This document shows positions 27,361 to 35,999 of a DNA stretch of 64,000 nt, one piece after another. The notes under the pieces were generated by a model that did not search any database, was not told the DNA's origin, and saw nothing but the letters and a program-made list of their open reading frames with translations. Source of the DNA: Streptomyces curacoi (GTDB lineage: Bacteria; Actinomycetota; Actinomycetes; Streptomycetales; Streptomycetaceae). The DNA is taken from contig NZ_KQ947986.1 of assembly GCF_001513975.1 (NCBI RefSeq), positions 350,713-414,712 on the forward strand, written 5' to 3'. The position numbers were made by a program, and so were the translations under genes. Positions within the stretch are counted from its first letter, which is position 1. Every line of letters begins with the position of its first letter.

Positions 27361-29570
27361 TACGCCGACATCAGCGACGAAGAGTCTGGACGGCCCTGCT
27401 GGCCGTACTGCTGGTGATGCTGGGACTTCAGTCCGCACCAGCCGTCGGACAGCCCGGTCCCCCGTCGGGGACGGCGGCCGCCGCGCAGGTGCTCACCTGG
27501 ACCGCCGGTGACGACATCACCAAGTACACGACGGCGCCCGCGACCGCGGTCGCCGGACCGGCGACCATCGTCTTCGAGAACAGCACGGCGACCGGCAACA
27601 CCACCGGAATGCCGCACACGTTGACCTTCGACACGTCCGACCCCGAGTACAACAACGACGTCCAGCTCAACATCCTCGCCAACCCGAACGACGACCAGGG
27701 CGGCCGCCACACCGCCGAGGTCACGCTCACCCCCGGCCGCTATCGCTACTACTGCACGATCCCCGGCCACGGCCAGATGCAGGGCATCCTCGTGGTGACC
27801 GAGGGCAGCGGCGAGGACACGACGGCACCCGAGGCGTCGGCCCACGTCAGCGGGACGCAGAACACGCAGGGGCAGTACGTCGGTTCGGCGAGCGTGGCGG
27901 TCCACGCCACCGACGAGGGCGGCTCCGGGGTCGACCGGGTCGAGTACGCGGTCGGCGACGCGGGCGTCTGGCAGCCGTACACCAACCCGGTCGTCGTCGA
28001 CCAGGTCGGCGACCACAGGATCCGCTACCGCGCCTTCGACAAGGCGGGGAACGTCTCGGCGGAGAAGAGCGTCGCGTTCACGGTCGTGGCACCGCCGACC
28101 GACGACACGACCGCGCCGGAGACGTCGGCGACGGTCAGCGGCGAGCAGAACCCCGACGGCACCTACATCGACATGGCGACCGTCACCGTCTCCGCCTCCG
28201 ACACCGGTTCCGGCGTCAACACCGTCGAGTACGCGATCGGCTCCGGCGCCTGGCAGACCTACACCGCCCCCGTGATGGTGCACCAGGCCGGCACCCACAC
28301 GGTGCGCTACCGGGCCACCGACAAGGCGGGCAACGTCGCCGCCGAGAAGAGCGTCGAGTTCACGGTCGTGGCGGCGCCCCCGCAGGACACGACACCGCCG
28401 GTGACGGGCGTGACCGTGGAGGGCACGAAGAACTCCGACGGGGCGTACATCGGCAACGCGAAGGTGACCGTCACGGCGGCCGACGAGGGCGGCTCGGGCG
28501 TCGACCGGATCGAGTACTCGCTCGACGGCGGGCCGTACCTGGCGTACGGCGGTCCCGTGGTCGTCGACCGGGCGGGCACGCACACCCTCGCCTACCGGGC
28601 CACCGACAAGGCCGGCAACACCTCCACGGCCCGTTCGGTGACGTTCACCGTGGTGTCGAGTCAGGTCCCGGCGCCCAACTGCCCCGAGTTCGACGAGCGG
28701 TCGACGGTGATCGTCGGCACGGTCGACTCGGGTGTGCCCAACCGGGTCACCGGCAACCGGTGCCGGATCGGCGAGCTGATCGAGGACGAGAAGGAGTGGA
28801 CCTCCCACGCGCTGTTCCTCAAGCACGTGAAGACGGTCCTGGACAGGCTGCTCAAGGAAGGGGTCGTCGACGAGCGCGAGTACGACGCCGTCCAGGAGGC
28901 CGCCCGCGCGTCCGGGATCGGCAGGCCCGGCCAGACCGAGGGCTACCGCAAGATCCTCGACGGCAGCGCGGAGTCCTTCGCCAAGTGGCAGCACGTGGGC
29001 GGCGGTTCCTTCGCGCTGGGCGCCGACGGGACGATCACCAGCGGCACCACGAGGCCGGGGCTGGGCATGCTGTGGTTCCCGCAGCGCAAGTACGGCGACT
29101 TCTCGCTCCGGCTCCAGTGGCGGGACGACGCTCCGGGCACCGCGAACGCCAACTCCGGGGTGTTCGTGCGGTTCCCGTGGGTCCACGACCACCCCGAGGA
29201 GTCACGGCCGGAGTGGGTCGCCATCAAGTACGGGCACGAGGTGCAGGTGCTCGACCGGCCCGACGGCGACATGTACAAGACGGGCTCGGTCTACGGCTTC
29301 GACCGGGTGGGGCTCGCCGGTGCCGGAGTCACCCAGAAGGGCACCTGGAACGACTACGAGATCCGGGTCGTCGACCAGCACTACTCGGTCTACCGCAACG
29401 GCGTGCTGATCAACAAGTTCGACAACACCGGCGGCCAGGACTTCCACCCGCCCCGCTCGGACGACCCGGGCACGGACGGACGGCGGTTCGCCTCCGGCTA
29501 CATCGGGCTCCAGGTGCACGGCACGACGGATGTGATCTCGTACCGGGACATCCGGATCAAGGAGCTGTGA
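27357..29570 (+). CDS. Secreted cupredoxin – Ig-like repeats – DUF1080 protein
   Basis: A 737-residue exported protein, translationally coupled to the sugar dehydrogenase. GTG 27357 begins a basic signal peptide. A plastocyanin-like domain (about 45-150) has the blue-copper ligands His in GMPHTLTF and Cys, His, Met in YYCTIPGHGQM. Three OmpL47/Ig-like repeats of about 90 residues follow, each with TAPE or TPPV, GSGV(D/N), (V/I)EYA or IEYS and DKAGN. A linker leads to a C-terminal concanavalin-like DUF1080/3-keto-disaccharide-hydrolase domain (about 545-737: GDFSLRLQWRDDA, NSGVFVRFPW, GTWNDYEIRVV). It combines a copper electron carrier with a carbohydrate-acting domain. Confidence 0.86.
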   Translation: MIRRHQRRRVWTALLAVLLVMLGLQSAPAVGQPGPPSGTAAAAQVLTWTAGDDITKYTTAPATAVAGPATIVFENSTATGNTTGMPHTLTFDTSDPEYNNDVQLNILANPNDDQGGRHTAEVTLTPGRYRYYCTIPGHGQMQGILVVTEGSGEDTTAPEASAHVSGTQNTQGQYVGSASVAVHATDEGGSGVDRVEYAVGDAGVWQPYTNPVVVDQVGDHRIRYRAFDKAGNVSAEKSVAFTVVAPPTDDTTAPETSATVSGEQNPDGTYIDMATVTVSASDTGSGVNTVEYAIGSGAWQTYTAPVMVHQAGTHTVRYRATDKAGNVAAEKSVEFTVVAAPPQDTTPPVTGVTVEGTKNSDGAYIGNAKVTVTAADEGGSGVDRIEYSLDGGPYLAYGGPVVVDRAGTHTLAYRATDKAGNTSTARSVTFTVVSSQVPAPNCPEFDERSTVIVGTVDSGVPNRVTGNRCRIGELIEDEKEWTSHALFLKHVKTVLDRLLKEGVVDEREYDAVQEAARASGIGRPGQTEGYRKILDGSAESFAKWQHVGGGSFALGADGTITSGTTRPGLGMLWFPQRKYGDFSLRLQWRDDAPGTANANSGVFVRFPWVHDHPEESRPEWVAIKYGHEVQVLDRPDGDMYKTGSVYGFDRVGLAGAGVTQKGTWNDYEIRVVDQHYSVYRNGVLINKFDNTGGQDFHPPRSDDPGTDGRRFASGYIGLQVHGTTDVISYRDIRIKEL

Positions 29571-29682
29571 GCACGGCCCGCGGGCGCTCGGCCGGCTCTC
29601 CGGTCGCCGCCGGGTGATCGGTTGTCAGTGGCGTGCGGCATGCTGTGATCAGTGGCGGTCGCACGCCATGGACGACCGACCG

Positions 29683-30699
29683 TCACGCGGGGTCGCGCTT
29701 GGCCCGGCTCGGCTGGACCCGCTTGGGCTCCCCCGGCATCTTCGGATACTCGGGCGGGTACGGCAGATCGCCGAGCCCGTGGTCGCGCTCGTCCTTGTTG
29801 GCCAGGTCCAGCAGCGCGTCCAGCGAGAAACGTTGGTCGTCCATGTCGGCGTGCACGTCTCCGAGTTCGGCGAAGCGAGCCGGCATGGTAGCGAGGTCGA
29901 AGTCGCGGGGGTGCGCCTCGCCCACCTCCTCCCAGCGCAGGGGTGCGGAGACGGGGGCGTGCGGGCGGGGTCGTACGGAGTAGGCGGAGGCGATGGTGCG
30001 GTCGCGGGCCGTCTGGTTGTAGTCGATGAAGATCCGTTCGCCCCGCTCCTCCTTCCACCACTTGATCGTCACGTGCTCCGGCATCCGGCGTTCCATCTCC
30101 CGGCCGACCGCGATGGCGGCGCGCCGTACCTGGGTGAAGGTCCAGCGCGGCTCGATCGGCACGAAGACGTGCAGGCCGCGCCCGCCGGAGGTCTTGGGCC
30201 AGCCGCGCAGTCCGCCGAACTCGTCGAGGACGGCACGCAGTTCATGGGCGGCGCGGACGGCGTCGGCGTAGTCGGTGCCGGGCTGTGGGTCCAGGTCGAT
30301 GCGGAGTTCGTCGGGGTGGTCGACGTCGTCGCGGCGGACCGGCCAGGGGTGGAAGGTGAGCGTGCCGTACTGGGCGGCCCACAGGACGGCGGCCTCCTCG
30401 GTGGGGCACATCTCGTCGGCGCTGCGGCCGCTGGGGAAGGTGATGTGGGCGGTGGGGATCCAGTCGGGCATGTTCTTGGGCGCCCGCTTCTGGAAGAACC
30501 ACTCGCCGGTCACGCCGTCTGGGTAGCGCTCCAGGGTGGTGGGGCGGTCGCGCAGAGCACGCAGGATGCCGGGGCCGACGGCGACGTAGTACCGGGCGAG
30601 GTCCAGCTTGGTGAAGCCACGCTCGGGGAAGAAGATCTTGCCCGGGTTGGACAGGCGCACGGTCCTGCCACCCGCCTCCAGCTCCACCGCTTCACCCAT
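29683..30699 (-). CDS. LigD-type polymerase/primase (PolD / Prim-PolC)
   Basis: A 338-residue stand-alone archaeo-eukaryotic primase-superfamily polymerase as in LigD-POL. Present are LSNPGKIFFPERGFTKLDLA, the metal-binding DxD in LRIDLDPQPG, KTSGGRGLHVFVPI, HVTIKWWKEERGERIFIDYN and SAYSVRPRPHAPVSAPLRWE. It adds or fills nucleotides at gaps and double-strand-break ends. ATG 30699 is chosen over 30735 for agreement with the family N terminus. It is divergent from the ATP-dependent ligase, forming the same functional pair found in mycobacteria (PolD with LigC). Confidence 0.92.
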   Translation of the reverse strand: MGEAVELEAGGRTVRLSNPGKIFFPERGFTKLDLARYYVAVGPGILRALRDRPTTLERYPDGVTGEWFFQKRAPKNMPDWIPTAHITFPSGRSADEMCPTEEAAVLWAAQYGTLTFHPWPVRRDDVDHPDELRIDLDPQPGTDYADAVRAAHELRAVLDEFGGLRGWPKTSGGRGLHVFVPIEPRWTFTQVRRAAIAVGREMERRMPEHVTIKWWKEERGERIFIDYNQTARDRTIASAYSVRPRPHAPVSAPLRWEEVGEAHPRDFDLATMPARFAELGDVHADMDDQRFSLDALLDLANKDERDHGLGDLPYPPEYPKMPGEPKRVQPSRAKRDPA

Positions 30700-30730
30700 G
30701 CGAGCCACGGTAGGCGCCCCGGGGTCGGCT

Positions 30731-30759
30731 CGCATACCGGGCGTTCACTGGCGTATGCG
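30731..30759. promoter_or_regulatory. Inverted repeat in the polD–ligC divergent promoter
   Basis: CGCATAC (30731-30737) and GTATGCG (30753-30759) are perfect inverted arms 15 bp apart, in the 74-bp gap between the two divergent repair genes and ending 14 nt before the ligase start. It may coordinate both genes. Confidence 0.4.
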
Positions 30760-30773
30760 CGCAGAATCGGAGC

Positions 30774-31844
30774 ATGGACCTGCCCGTGATGCCGCCCGTG
30801 AAGCCGATGCTCGCCAAGTCGGTGGCGAAGATCCCGCCGGGCATGCAGTACGAGGCCAAGTGGGACGGGTTCCGGGCGATCGTGTTCCGCGACCGGGACG
30901 AGGTCGAGCTGGGCAGTCGTACCGGGAAGCCGCTGACCAGGTACTTTCCCGAGCTGGTGGCGGGGCTGAAGGAGCGGCTGCCGGAGCGGTGCGTGCTGGA
31001 CGGGGAGATCGTGATCGCGCGGGAGGGGCGGCTGGACTTCGACGCGCTCACCGAGCGCATCCACCCGGCGGACTCCCGGGTGCGCATGCTGGCCGAGAAG
31101 ACCCCGGCGTCGTTCGTGGCCTTCGACCTGCTGGCGCTGGCGGACGAGTCGCTGCTGGAGACCCCGCTGGCGGACCGGCGGGCGCTGCTCACCATGGCGC
31201 TGTCCGGGATGACGGCGCCGGTGCATGTGGCGCCGGCGACGACCGACCTCGCGACGGCCCAGGGGTGGTTCGAGCAGTACGAGGGGGCCGGTCTGGACGG
31301 GGTGATCGCCAAGCCGCTCACCCTGCGCTACCTCCAGGACGAGCGCGCCATGTTCAAGATCAAGCACGAGCGGACGGCGGACGTCGTCGTCGCGGGCTAC
31401 CGGCTGCACAAGAGCGGGCCGGTCGTCGGCTCCCTGCTGCTGGGCCTCTACGACGACCGGGGCGCCCTCCAGCACGTCGGTGTGTCGGCCGCGTTCCCCA
31501 TGAAGCGGCGCGCGGAGCTGATCGAGGAGCTGGAGCCGCTGCGCATGGACGACGTCGAGGGGCATCCCTGGGCGGCCTGGTCCGACGAGGCGGCCCATGA
31601 GTCGGCCCGGCTGCCGGGCGCGCCGAGCCGCTGGTCGGGCAAGAAGGACCTGTCCTGGGTGCCGCTGAGGCCGGAGCGGGTGGCCGAGGTGGCGTACGAC
31701 CACATGGAGAACGGCATGCGCTTCCGGCACACGGCCCGTTTCCGCCGCTGGCGCCCGGACCGCACGCCCGAGAGCTGCACGTACGCGCAGCTGGAGGAGC
31801 CGGTGCGCTACGACCTCGCGGAGATCTTCGCGCCGCAGGCCTGA
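30774..31844 (+). CDS. ligC: ATP-dependent DNA ligase, LigC-type
   Basis: A 356-residue nucleotidyltransferase-fold ligase that seals 5'-phosphate nicks using ATP. The adenylated lysine is in motif I, EAKWDGFRAIV (near residue 27). Other motifs are GSRTGKPLTRYFPEL, CVLDGEIVIA, FVAFDLLAL, GLDGVIAKPL and KIKHERTADVVVAGY. A C-terminal OB domain ends RFRRWRPDRTPESCTYAQLE. It has no polymerase or nuclease domain, so it matches LigC rather than LigD. Its partner polymerase is transcribed divergently. Confidence 0.93.
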   Translation: MDLPVMPPVKPMLAKSVAKIPPGMQYEAKWDGFRAIVFRDRDEVELGSRTGKPLTRYFPELVAGLKERLPERCVLDGEIVIAREGRLDFDALTERIHPADSRVRMLAEKTPASFVAFDLLALADESLLETPLADRRALLTMALSGMTAPVHVAPATTDLATAQGWFEQYEGAGLDGVIAKPLTLRYLQDERAMFKIKHERTADVVVAGYRLHKSGPVVGSLLLGLYDDRGALQHVGVSAAFPMKRRAELIEELEPLRMDDVEGHPWAAWSDEAAHESARLPGAPSRWSGKKDLSWVPLRPERVAEVAYDHMENGMRFRHTARFRRWRPDRTPESCTYAQLEEPVRYDLAEIFAPQA

Positions 31845-31847
31845 GCA

Positions 31848-31961
31848 CCGTAGGTCGGAGTCCCGTAGGACTGAGTCCCGTAGGTCAGAGTGGCCGTAGG
31901 TCAGAGTGCCGTAGGTCAGAGGTCCCTTGGGCCGGACAGGTCAGAGTCCCGCAGGCCTGGG
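31848..31961. repeat. Degenerate tandem repeat with unit CCGTAGGTCAGAGT
   Basis: Five copies of a 14-16-bp unit built on CCGTAGG(T/A)C.GAGT run from 31848 to about 31920. They are followed by decayed copies (ACAGGTCAGAGTCCCGCAGG) to the end of the convergently transcribed alcohol dehydrogenase. No protein-coding pattern was seen. Confidence 0.75.
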
Positions 31962-33152
31962 TCAGGGCTTCATCAGGACCTTGACCGCGCCCTCCTGCTT
32001 GCGCTGGAACATCTCGTACGCGTGCGGGGCGTCGCTCAGCGGCACGCGGTGGGTGGCGAAGTCGTCGACGCCGAGAGGGTCGTCGTCCGTCAGGTACGGC
32101 AGGATGTCGTCGGTCCAGCGGCGCACATTGGCCTGCCCCATCCGGATCTGGATCTGCTTGTCGAACAGGGTGAGCATGGGCAGCGGGTCCGCCGTGCCGC
32201 CGTACACGCCGGACAGGGAGATCGTGCCGCCGCGCCGCACCAGGTCGATGGCGGTGTAGAGGGCGGCGAGCCGGTCGACGCTGAAGCGTTCGGCGAGCGG
32301 ACCGCTCAGTTTGCGGGGCAGCATCGCCGAGGCCTGCTGGGCCAGCCGGGCGGCCGCGCTGCCGTGGGCCTCGGTGCCGACCGCGTCGATCACGGCGTCG
32401 GGGCCGCGGCCGTCGGTCTCGTCGCGGATGGCGGCGACGAGCTCCTTCTCGTTGTGGAAGCTCCGCAGGTCGAAGGTCTCCACACCCCGCTCGCGCGCCC
32501 GTTCCAGCCGCTCGGGCACCAGGTCAACGCCGAACACCCGCCCGGCGCCCTGCGCTTGGGCGACCCGGCAGGCCATGTCGCCGATGGGGCCGAGGCCGAG
32601 CACGGCGATGCTGCCGCCCTCCGGGATGTCGGCGTAGCGGACGGCCTGCCAGGCGGTGGGCAGGACGTCGGAGAGGTAGACGAACCGGTCGTCGGGCGGG
32701 CCTTCCGGGATCTTGATCGGGCCGTACTGCGCCTGCGGGACGCGCAGATACTCGGCCTGGGCGCCCGGCACCGCGCCGTACAGGCGGGTGTAGCCGAACA
32801 GGGCGGCGCCCATGCCCTCGCCGGTGACCTGGGTGGTCTCGCACTGGGTCTGCAGCCCGGTCAGGCACATCCAGCAGTTGCCGCAGGCGATCTGGAACGG
32901 CACCACGACGCGGTCGCCCGCCTGCAGGTCCGGCACTCCGGCGCCGACCTCCTCGACGATGCCGATCGGTTCGTGGCCGAGGATGTCGCCCGGTGTCATG
33001 AACGGGGTGAGCACCTCGTACAGGTGCAGGTCGGAGCCGCACAGCCCGGTGGACGTGACGCGCACGATCGCGTCCGTCGGCTCCTGGAGCTGCGGATCCG
33101 GCACGTTCTCCACGCGGACGTCCCGCTTGCCCTGCCAGGTCACTGCCCTCAT
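31962..33152 (-). CDS. Zinc-dependent alcohol dehydrogenase (formaldehyde-dehydrogenase-like)
   Basis: A 396-residue MDR-superfamily NAD(P)-dependent dehydrogenase. Catalytic zinc ligands are in STGLCGSDLHLYE and GDILGHEPIG. The structural zinc lobe CGNCWMCLTGLQTQC has four cysteines. The cofactor fold is SIAVLGLGPIGDMACRVAQA. The long insertion around AVGTEAHGSAAARLAQQ and VYGGTADPLP fits glutathione-independent formaldehyde-dehydrogenase-like proteins. ATG 33152 follows AGGGAG. It probably detoxifies aldehydes or oxidises alcohols; the substrate is not determinable. Confidence 0.9.
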   Translation of the reverse strand: MRAVTWQGKRDVRVENVPDPQLQEPTDAIVRVTSTGLCGSDLHLYEVLTPFMTPGDILGHEPIGIVEEVGAGVPDLQAGDRVVVPFQIACGNCWMCLTGLQTQCETTQVTGEGMGAALFGYTRLYGAVPGAQAEYLRVPQAQYGPIKIPEGPPDDRFVYLSDVLPTAWQAVRYADIPEGGSIAVLGLGPIGDMACRVAQAQGAGRVFGVDLVPERLERARERGVETFDLRSFHNEKELVAAIRDETDGRGPDAVIDAVGTEAHGSAAARLAQQASAMLPRKLSGPLAERFSVDRLAALYTAIDLVRRGGTISLSGVYGGTADPLPMLTLFDKQIQIRMGQANVRRWTDDILPYLTDDDPLGVDDFATHRVPLSDAPHAYEMFQRKQEGAVKVLMKP

Positions 33153-33276
33153 CGCCCCGCACTCCCTCCGTCACCTGTGCGCGTCCGCTCGTACGGTGGC
33201 CGCCGGGTACCCCCGCGCTCCCCCGCCGAACCGCTCGGACGGACCGGCGACACGCCCCTCGGGGTCGGCGGTCCGC

Positions 33277-33369
33277 GGGGTACGCCGGTCGGCGGTGGCC
33301 GGGGTAGGCCGATCGGCGGTGGCCGGGGTAGGCCGATCGGCGGTGCGTGGCAGGGGCCGATCGGCGGAT
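33277..33369. repeat. 24-bp tandem repeat, about 3.5 copies
   Basis: Units 33277-33300, 33301-33324 and 33325-33348 share GGGGTAGGCCGATCGGCGGT plus four bases, and a diverged half-copy follows. The array fills the divergent gap between the alcohol dehydrogenase and the DUF3048 lipoprotein. Nothing else was recognised in that 300-bp gap. Confidence 0.85.
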
Positions 33370-33459
33370 CACCGCGCACTGCCGGGGACGATCCGGGTAT
33401 GGCCACCTATGAACTGATAAGCGCACAATTAACGACACGGACAGGGTGGGTGGCTGCGG

Positions 33460-34464
33460 GTGACGACGGTGGGCAGGCAACGAGCGGCACACAAGAGACG
33501 TGCCACGACGATGGCGGGGCTACTGGCCGCCGTGCTGGCGGCTTCCCTGGCGGCGGGGTGCACGACACCCGACGGCGCACGCGACGACGGCCGCGGCCAG
33601 GAGCAACCGTCATCGCCGGGCGAGCGCGAGAGCGAGAGCAGGAAGAACGGCGCCTCGCCGCTCGTCGTGAAGATCGACAATGTCCGCGCGGCCCGGCCCC
33701 ACACCGGCCTGAACGCCGCGGACATCGTGTACGTGGAGGAGGTCGAGGGCGGACTGAGCCGTCTGATGGCCGTGTACGCGCAGAAGTTGCCGAAGGTCGT
33801 GGGGCCGGTGCGCAGCGCACGCGAGAGCGATCTCGAACTGTTGCGCCAGTTCGACCGGCCGACGCTCGCCTTCTCCGGGGCGCAGAGCAAGCTCATGCCG
33901 CTGATCAACAAGGCACCGCTGCGGGCGGAGCCGCCCGGCAAGGCGTCCGACGCCTACTTCCGCGGCTCGAAGAGGCCCTCGCCGCACAACCTCTATCTGC
34001 GGCCCCACAAGCTGATGCCCTCCGCCCCGGGCACGGACGCGCTGACGACCGGCTTCCGTTTCGGCGCCGCCCCGGCGGGCGGCAAGGCCGAGACCTCGCG
34101 CACGGTGCGCTACAAGCTGGCCCGGTTCACCTTCACCTGGTCCGGGAGCCACGACCGCTGGCTGGTCGCCATGGACGGCAAGGCCGCCAAGACGACGGAC
34201 GGAAAGCGGGTGACCGCCGGCACGGTCGTCGTGCAGGACGTGAAGGTGCGCAGGTCCACCTTCCATGACGCCCTCGGCAGCAACACGCCGTACACCCAGA
34301 CGGTGGGCTCCGGCAAGGCGAAGGTGCTGCGCGACGGACGCTCCTACGACGTCAACTGGGAGCGCCCGAAGGCCACGGACGGCACGAGGTTCACCACCCG
34401 CGACGGCAAGCCGATGAACTTCCAGCACGGCCAGGTGTGGGTGGTGTTCGCGAAGGCGGACTGA
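33460..34464 (+). CDS. DUF3048 (YerB-like) lipoprotein
   Basis: A 334-residue exported lipoprotein. GTG 33460 gives a basic n-region (RQRAAHKRR), a hydrophobic helix and the lipobox LAAGC (Cys near residue 34). The mature N-terminal domain has SPLVVKIDNVRAARPHTGLN, ADIVYVEEVEGGLSRLMAVY and VGPVRSARESDLELL, the typical DUF3048 signature. A C-terminal half has strands KARFTFTWSG-like and VQDVKV. The function is unknown; a periplasmic-side membrane-anchored role is expected. Confidence 0.87.
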   Translation: MTTVGRQRAAHKRRATTMAGLLAAVLAASLAAGCTTPDGARDDGRGQEQPSSPGERESESRKNGASPLVVKIDNVRAARPHTGLNAADIVYVEEVEGGLSRLMAVYAQKLPKVVGPVRSARESDLELLRQFDRPTLAFSGAQSKLMPLINKAPLRAEPPGKASDAYFRGSKRPSPHNLYLRPHKLMPSAPGTDALTTGFRFGAAPAGGKAETSRTVRYKLARFTFTWSGSHDRWLVAMDGKAAKTTDGKRVTAGTVVVQDVKVRRSTFHDALGSNTPYTQTVGSGKAKVLRDGRSYDVNWERPKATDGTRFTTRDGKPMNFQHGQVWVVFAKAD

Positions 34465-34540
34465 GTGCCGGCGAGGGCGTCCTGATCATGGGCGAAGGCG
34501 TCCCGAGTGCCCGCGCCGACGAATGTCCGGGCCGCCGGTC

Positions 34541-35005
34541 TCAGGGTTGCGCGGCGAAGGGTTCCGCCGGGTTGCGGAGCCCTTCGGCCGCGTCCGCGAC
34601 GCGCCGGATCAGGTCGAAGAACAGCGCCTGCTCCTCGGCGGAGAGCGGGGCCAGGAAGACCTGGTTCATCCGGGCCGTGCGGACGGTCAGCTTCTTGTGG
34701 GTGCGCAGCCCCTCGTCCGTCAGGCGCAGCAGGAAGCGACGGCCGTCCTGGGGGTCGCGGACCTTGTCGAGGAGTCCGCGGCGGCCGAGCCGGCTGATCA
34801 CCTCGGCGATGGTGGACCGGTCGAGACCCACCCGCTCCCCGACCGTCCGCTGGTCCAGGCCCGGCTCGGCGACGAGGGTGTTGAGGACGGCGAACTGGGG
34901 CGAGGTGATCTCCTCGGAGACCATCGTGTTCCACAGCAGGTAGTGCGCCTGCTGGAGCCGCCGGGCCAGATGCCCGGGGTGGGTGCCGAGGTCCACGGCG
35001 GCCAT
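34541..35005 (-). CDS. pcaV: MarR-family repressor of protocatechuate catabolism
   Basis: A 154-residue MarR winged-helix regulator. The segments GHLARRLQQAHYLLWNTMVS, EEITSPQFAVLN, LDQRTVGERVGLDRSTIAEV and DPQDGRRFLLRLTDEG closely match S. coelicolor PcaV, which binds protocatechuate and releases the pca operon. ATG 35005 is chosen because GGGAG lies just upstream; ATG 35017 is an alternative. It is divergent from pcaI, and two related dyads in the gap are its likely operators, so it should repress both itself and the operon. Confidence 0.92.
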   Translation of the reverse strand: MAAVDLGTHPGHLARRLQQAHYLLWNTMVSEEITSPQFAVLNTLVAEPGLDQRTVGERVGLDRSTIAEVISRLGRRGLLDKVRDPQDGRRFLLRLTDEGLRTHKKLTVRTARMNQVFLAPLSAEEQALFFDLIRRVADAAEGLRNPAEPFAAQP

Positions 35006-35028
35006 GTGCGCTCCCATGGTCGTATTCG

Positions 35029-35040
35029 TCGGTGCACTGA
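35029..35040. promoter_or_regulatory. Candidate PcaV operator 1
   Basis: TCGGTGCACTGA, an almost perfect dyad (10 of 12 positions), lies 24 nt upstream of the pcaV start. It matches the second site at 10 of 12 positions. Confidence 0.5.
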
Positions 35041-35161
35041 ACAATACCCGACCTCGACGCGGCTGTCTTCGGCCCGCACGACCCGTCGACCTTGATGTTC
35101 GCCAAGGCCTTGACGGCTCCCCGGCCCGGTGGCAGCGTGAAGGAGAACCTCGCGGAAATAC

Positions 35162-35173
35162 TCAGTGCCCTGA
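35162..35173. promoter_or_regulatory. Candidate PcaV operator 2
   Basis: TCAGTGCCCTGA, a 12-bp dyad related to operator 1 (consensus TC(A/G)GTGC(A/C)CTGA), lies 44 nt upstream of the pcaI start in the expected promoter region. Confidence 0.55.
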
Positions 35174-35216
35174 CTAATCCGGGTGCTGGTAGCTCGGAAG
35201 AGATGGGGCTTCTCGG

Positions 35217-35999
35217 ATGGACAAGGTGGTCGCCACGGCCCTGGAGGCGGTGGCCGATGTGGGCGACGGCGCCTCGCTCGCGGTGGGTGGCTTCGGGCTG
35301 AGCGGTGTGCCGAACGTGCTGATCCAGGCGCTGTACGAACGCGGCGTGTCCGGGCTGTCGGTCGTCTCCAACAACTGCGGGGCGATGGAGTCCGGGCTGG
35401 CGGTGCTGCTGTCGGCGGGGCGGATCGCGCGGGTGACCGGCTCCTACATCGGCGCGAACAAGGAGTTCGCCCGCCAGTACCTGGGCGGGGAGCTGGAGGT
35501 CGAGATGATCCCGCAGGGCACGCTGGCCGAGCGGCTGCGGGCCGGCGGGGCCGGGATCCCCGCGTTCTACACACCGGCCGGGGTGGGCACCCAGGTCGCC
35601 GACGGCGGGCTGCCCTGGCGCTACGACGGCTCCGGCGGGGTCGCGCTCGCCTCCCCGCCGAAGGAAGTGCGGGAGTTCGACGGCACCGAGTACGTGCTGG
35701 AGCGCGGGATCCGCACCGACTTCGCGCTGGTGCGAGCCGCGAAGGGCGACCGGCACGGGAACCTGGTGTTCAACAAGTCCTCCCGGAACTTCAACCCGCT
35801 GGCCGCGATGGCCGGGCGGGTGACGATCGCCGAGGTGGAGGAACTCGTCGAGCCCGGGGAGATCGATCCGGACGCGGTGCATCTGCCGGGAATCTTCGTC
35901 CAGCGGGTGGTCGCGCTCACCCCGGAGCAGGCGGCGGACAAGGGCATCGAGCGGCGCACGGTTTCCGCGCCTCCGGCACGAGGGACGGTGGGTTCCTGA
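35217..35999 (+). CDS. pcaI: 3-oxoadipate CoA-transferase subunit alpha
   Basis: A 260-residue alpha subunit of succinyl-CoA:3-oxoadipate CoA-transferase, which activates 3-oxoadipate with succinyl-CoA. Family motifs are [61 protein letters not shown] and [20 protein letters not shown]. It is the first gene of the pca operon, and its stop overlaps the pcaJ start (TGATG), as expected for subunits made in equal amounts. Confidence 0.96.
   Translation: MDKVVATALEAVADVGDGASLAVGGFGLSGVPNVLIQALYERGVSGLSVVSNNCGAMESGLAVLLSAGRIARVTGSYIGANKEFARQYLGGELEVEMIPQGTLAERLRAGGAGIPAFYTPAGVGTQVADGGLPWRYDGSGGVALASPPKEVREFDGTEYVLERGIRTDFALVRAAKGDRHGNLVFNKSSRNFNPLAAMAGRVTIAEVEELVEPGEIDPDAVHLPGIFVQRVVALTPEQAADKGIERRTVSAPPARGTVGS

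Noticed and set aside
27300..29192. 630-codon minus-strand frame opposite the cupredoxin gene
   Set aside because: Val/Arg/Gly low-complexity antisense product; the plus strand encodes recognisable domains.
33149..33406. Minus-strand ORF with repeated PPIGLPRP peptides
   Set aside because: It is only the translation of the 24-bp DNA repeat, and there is no ribosome-binding site.
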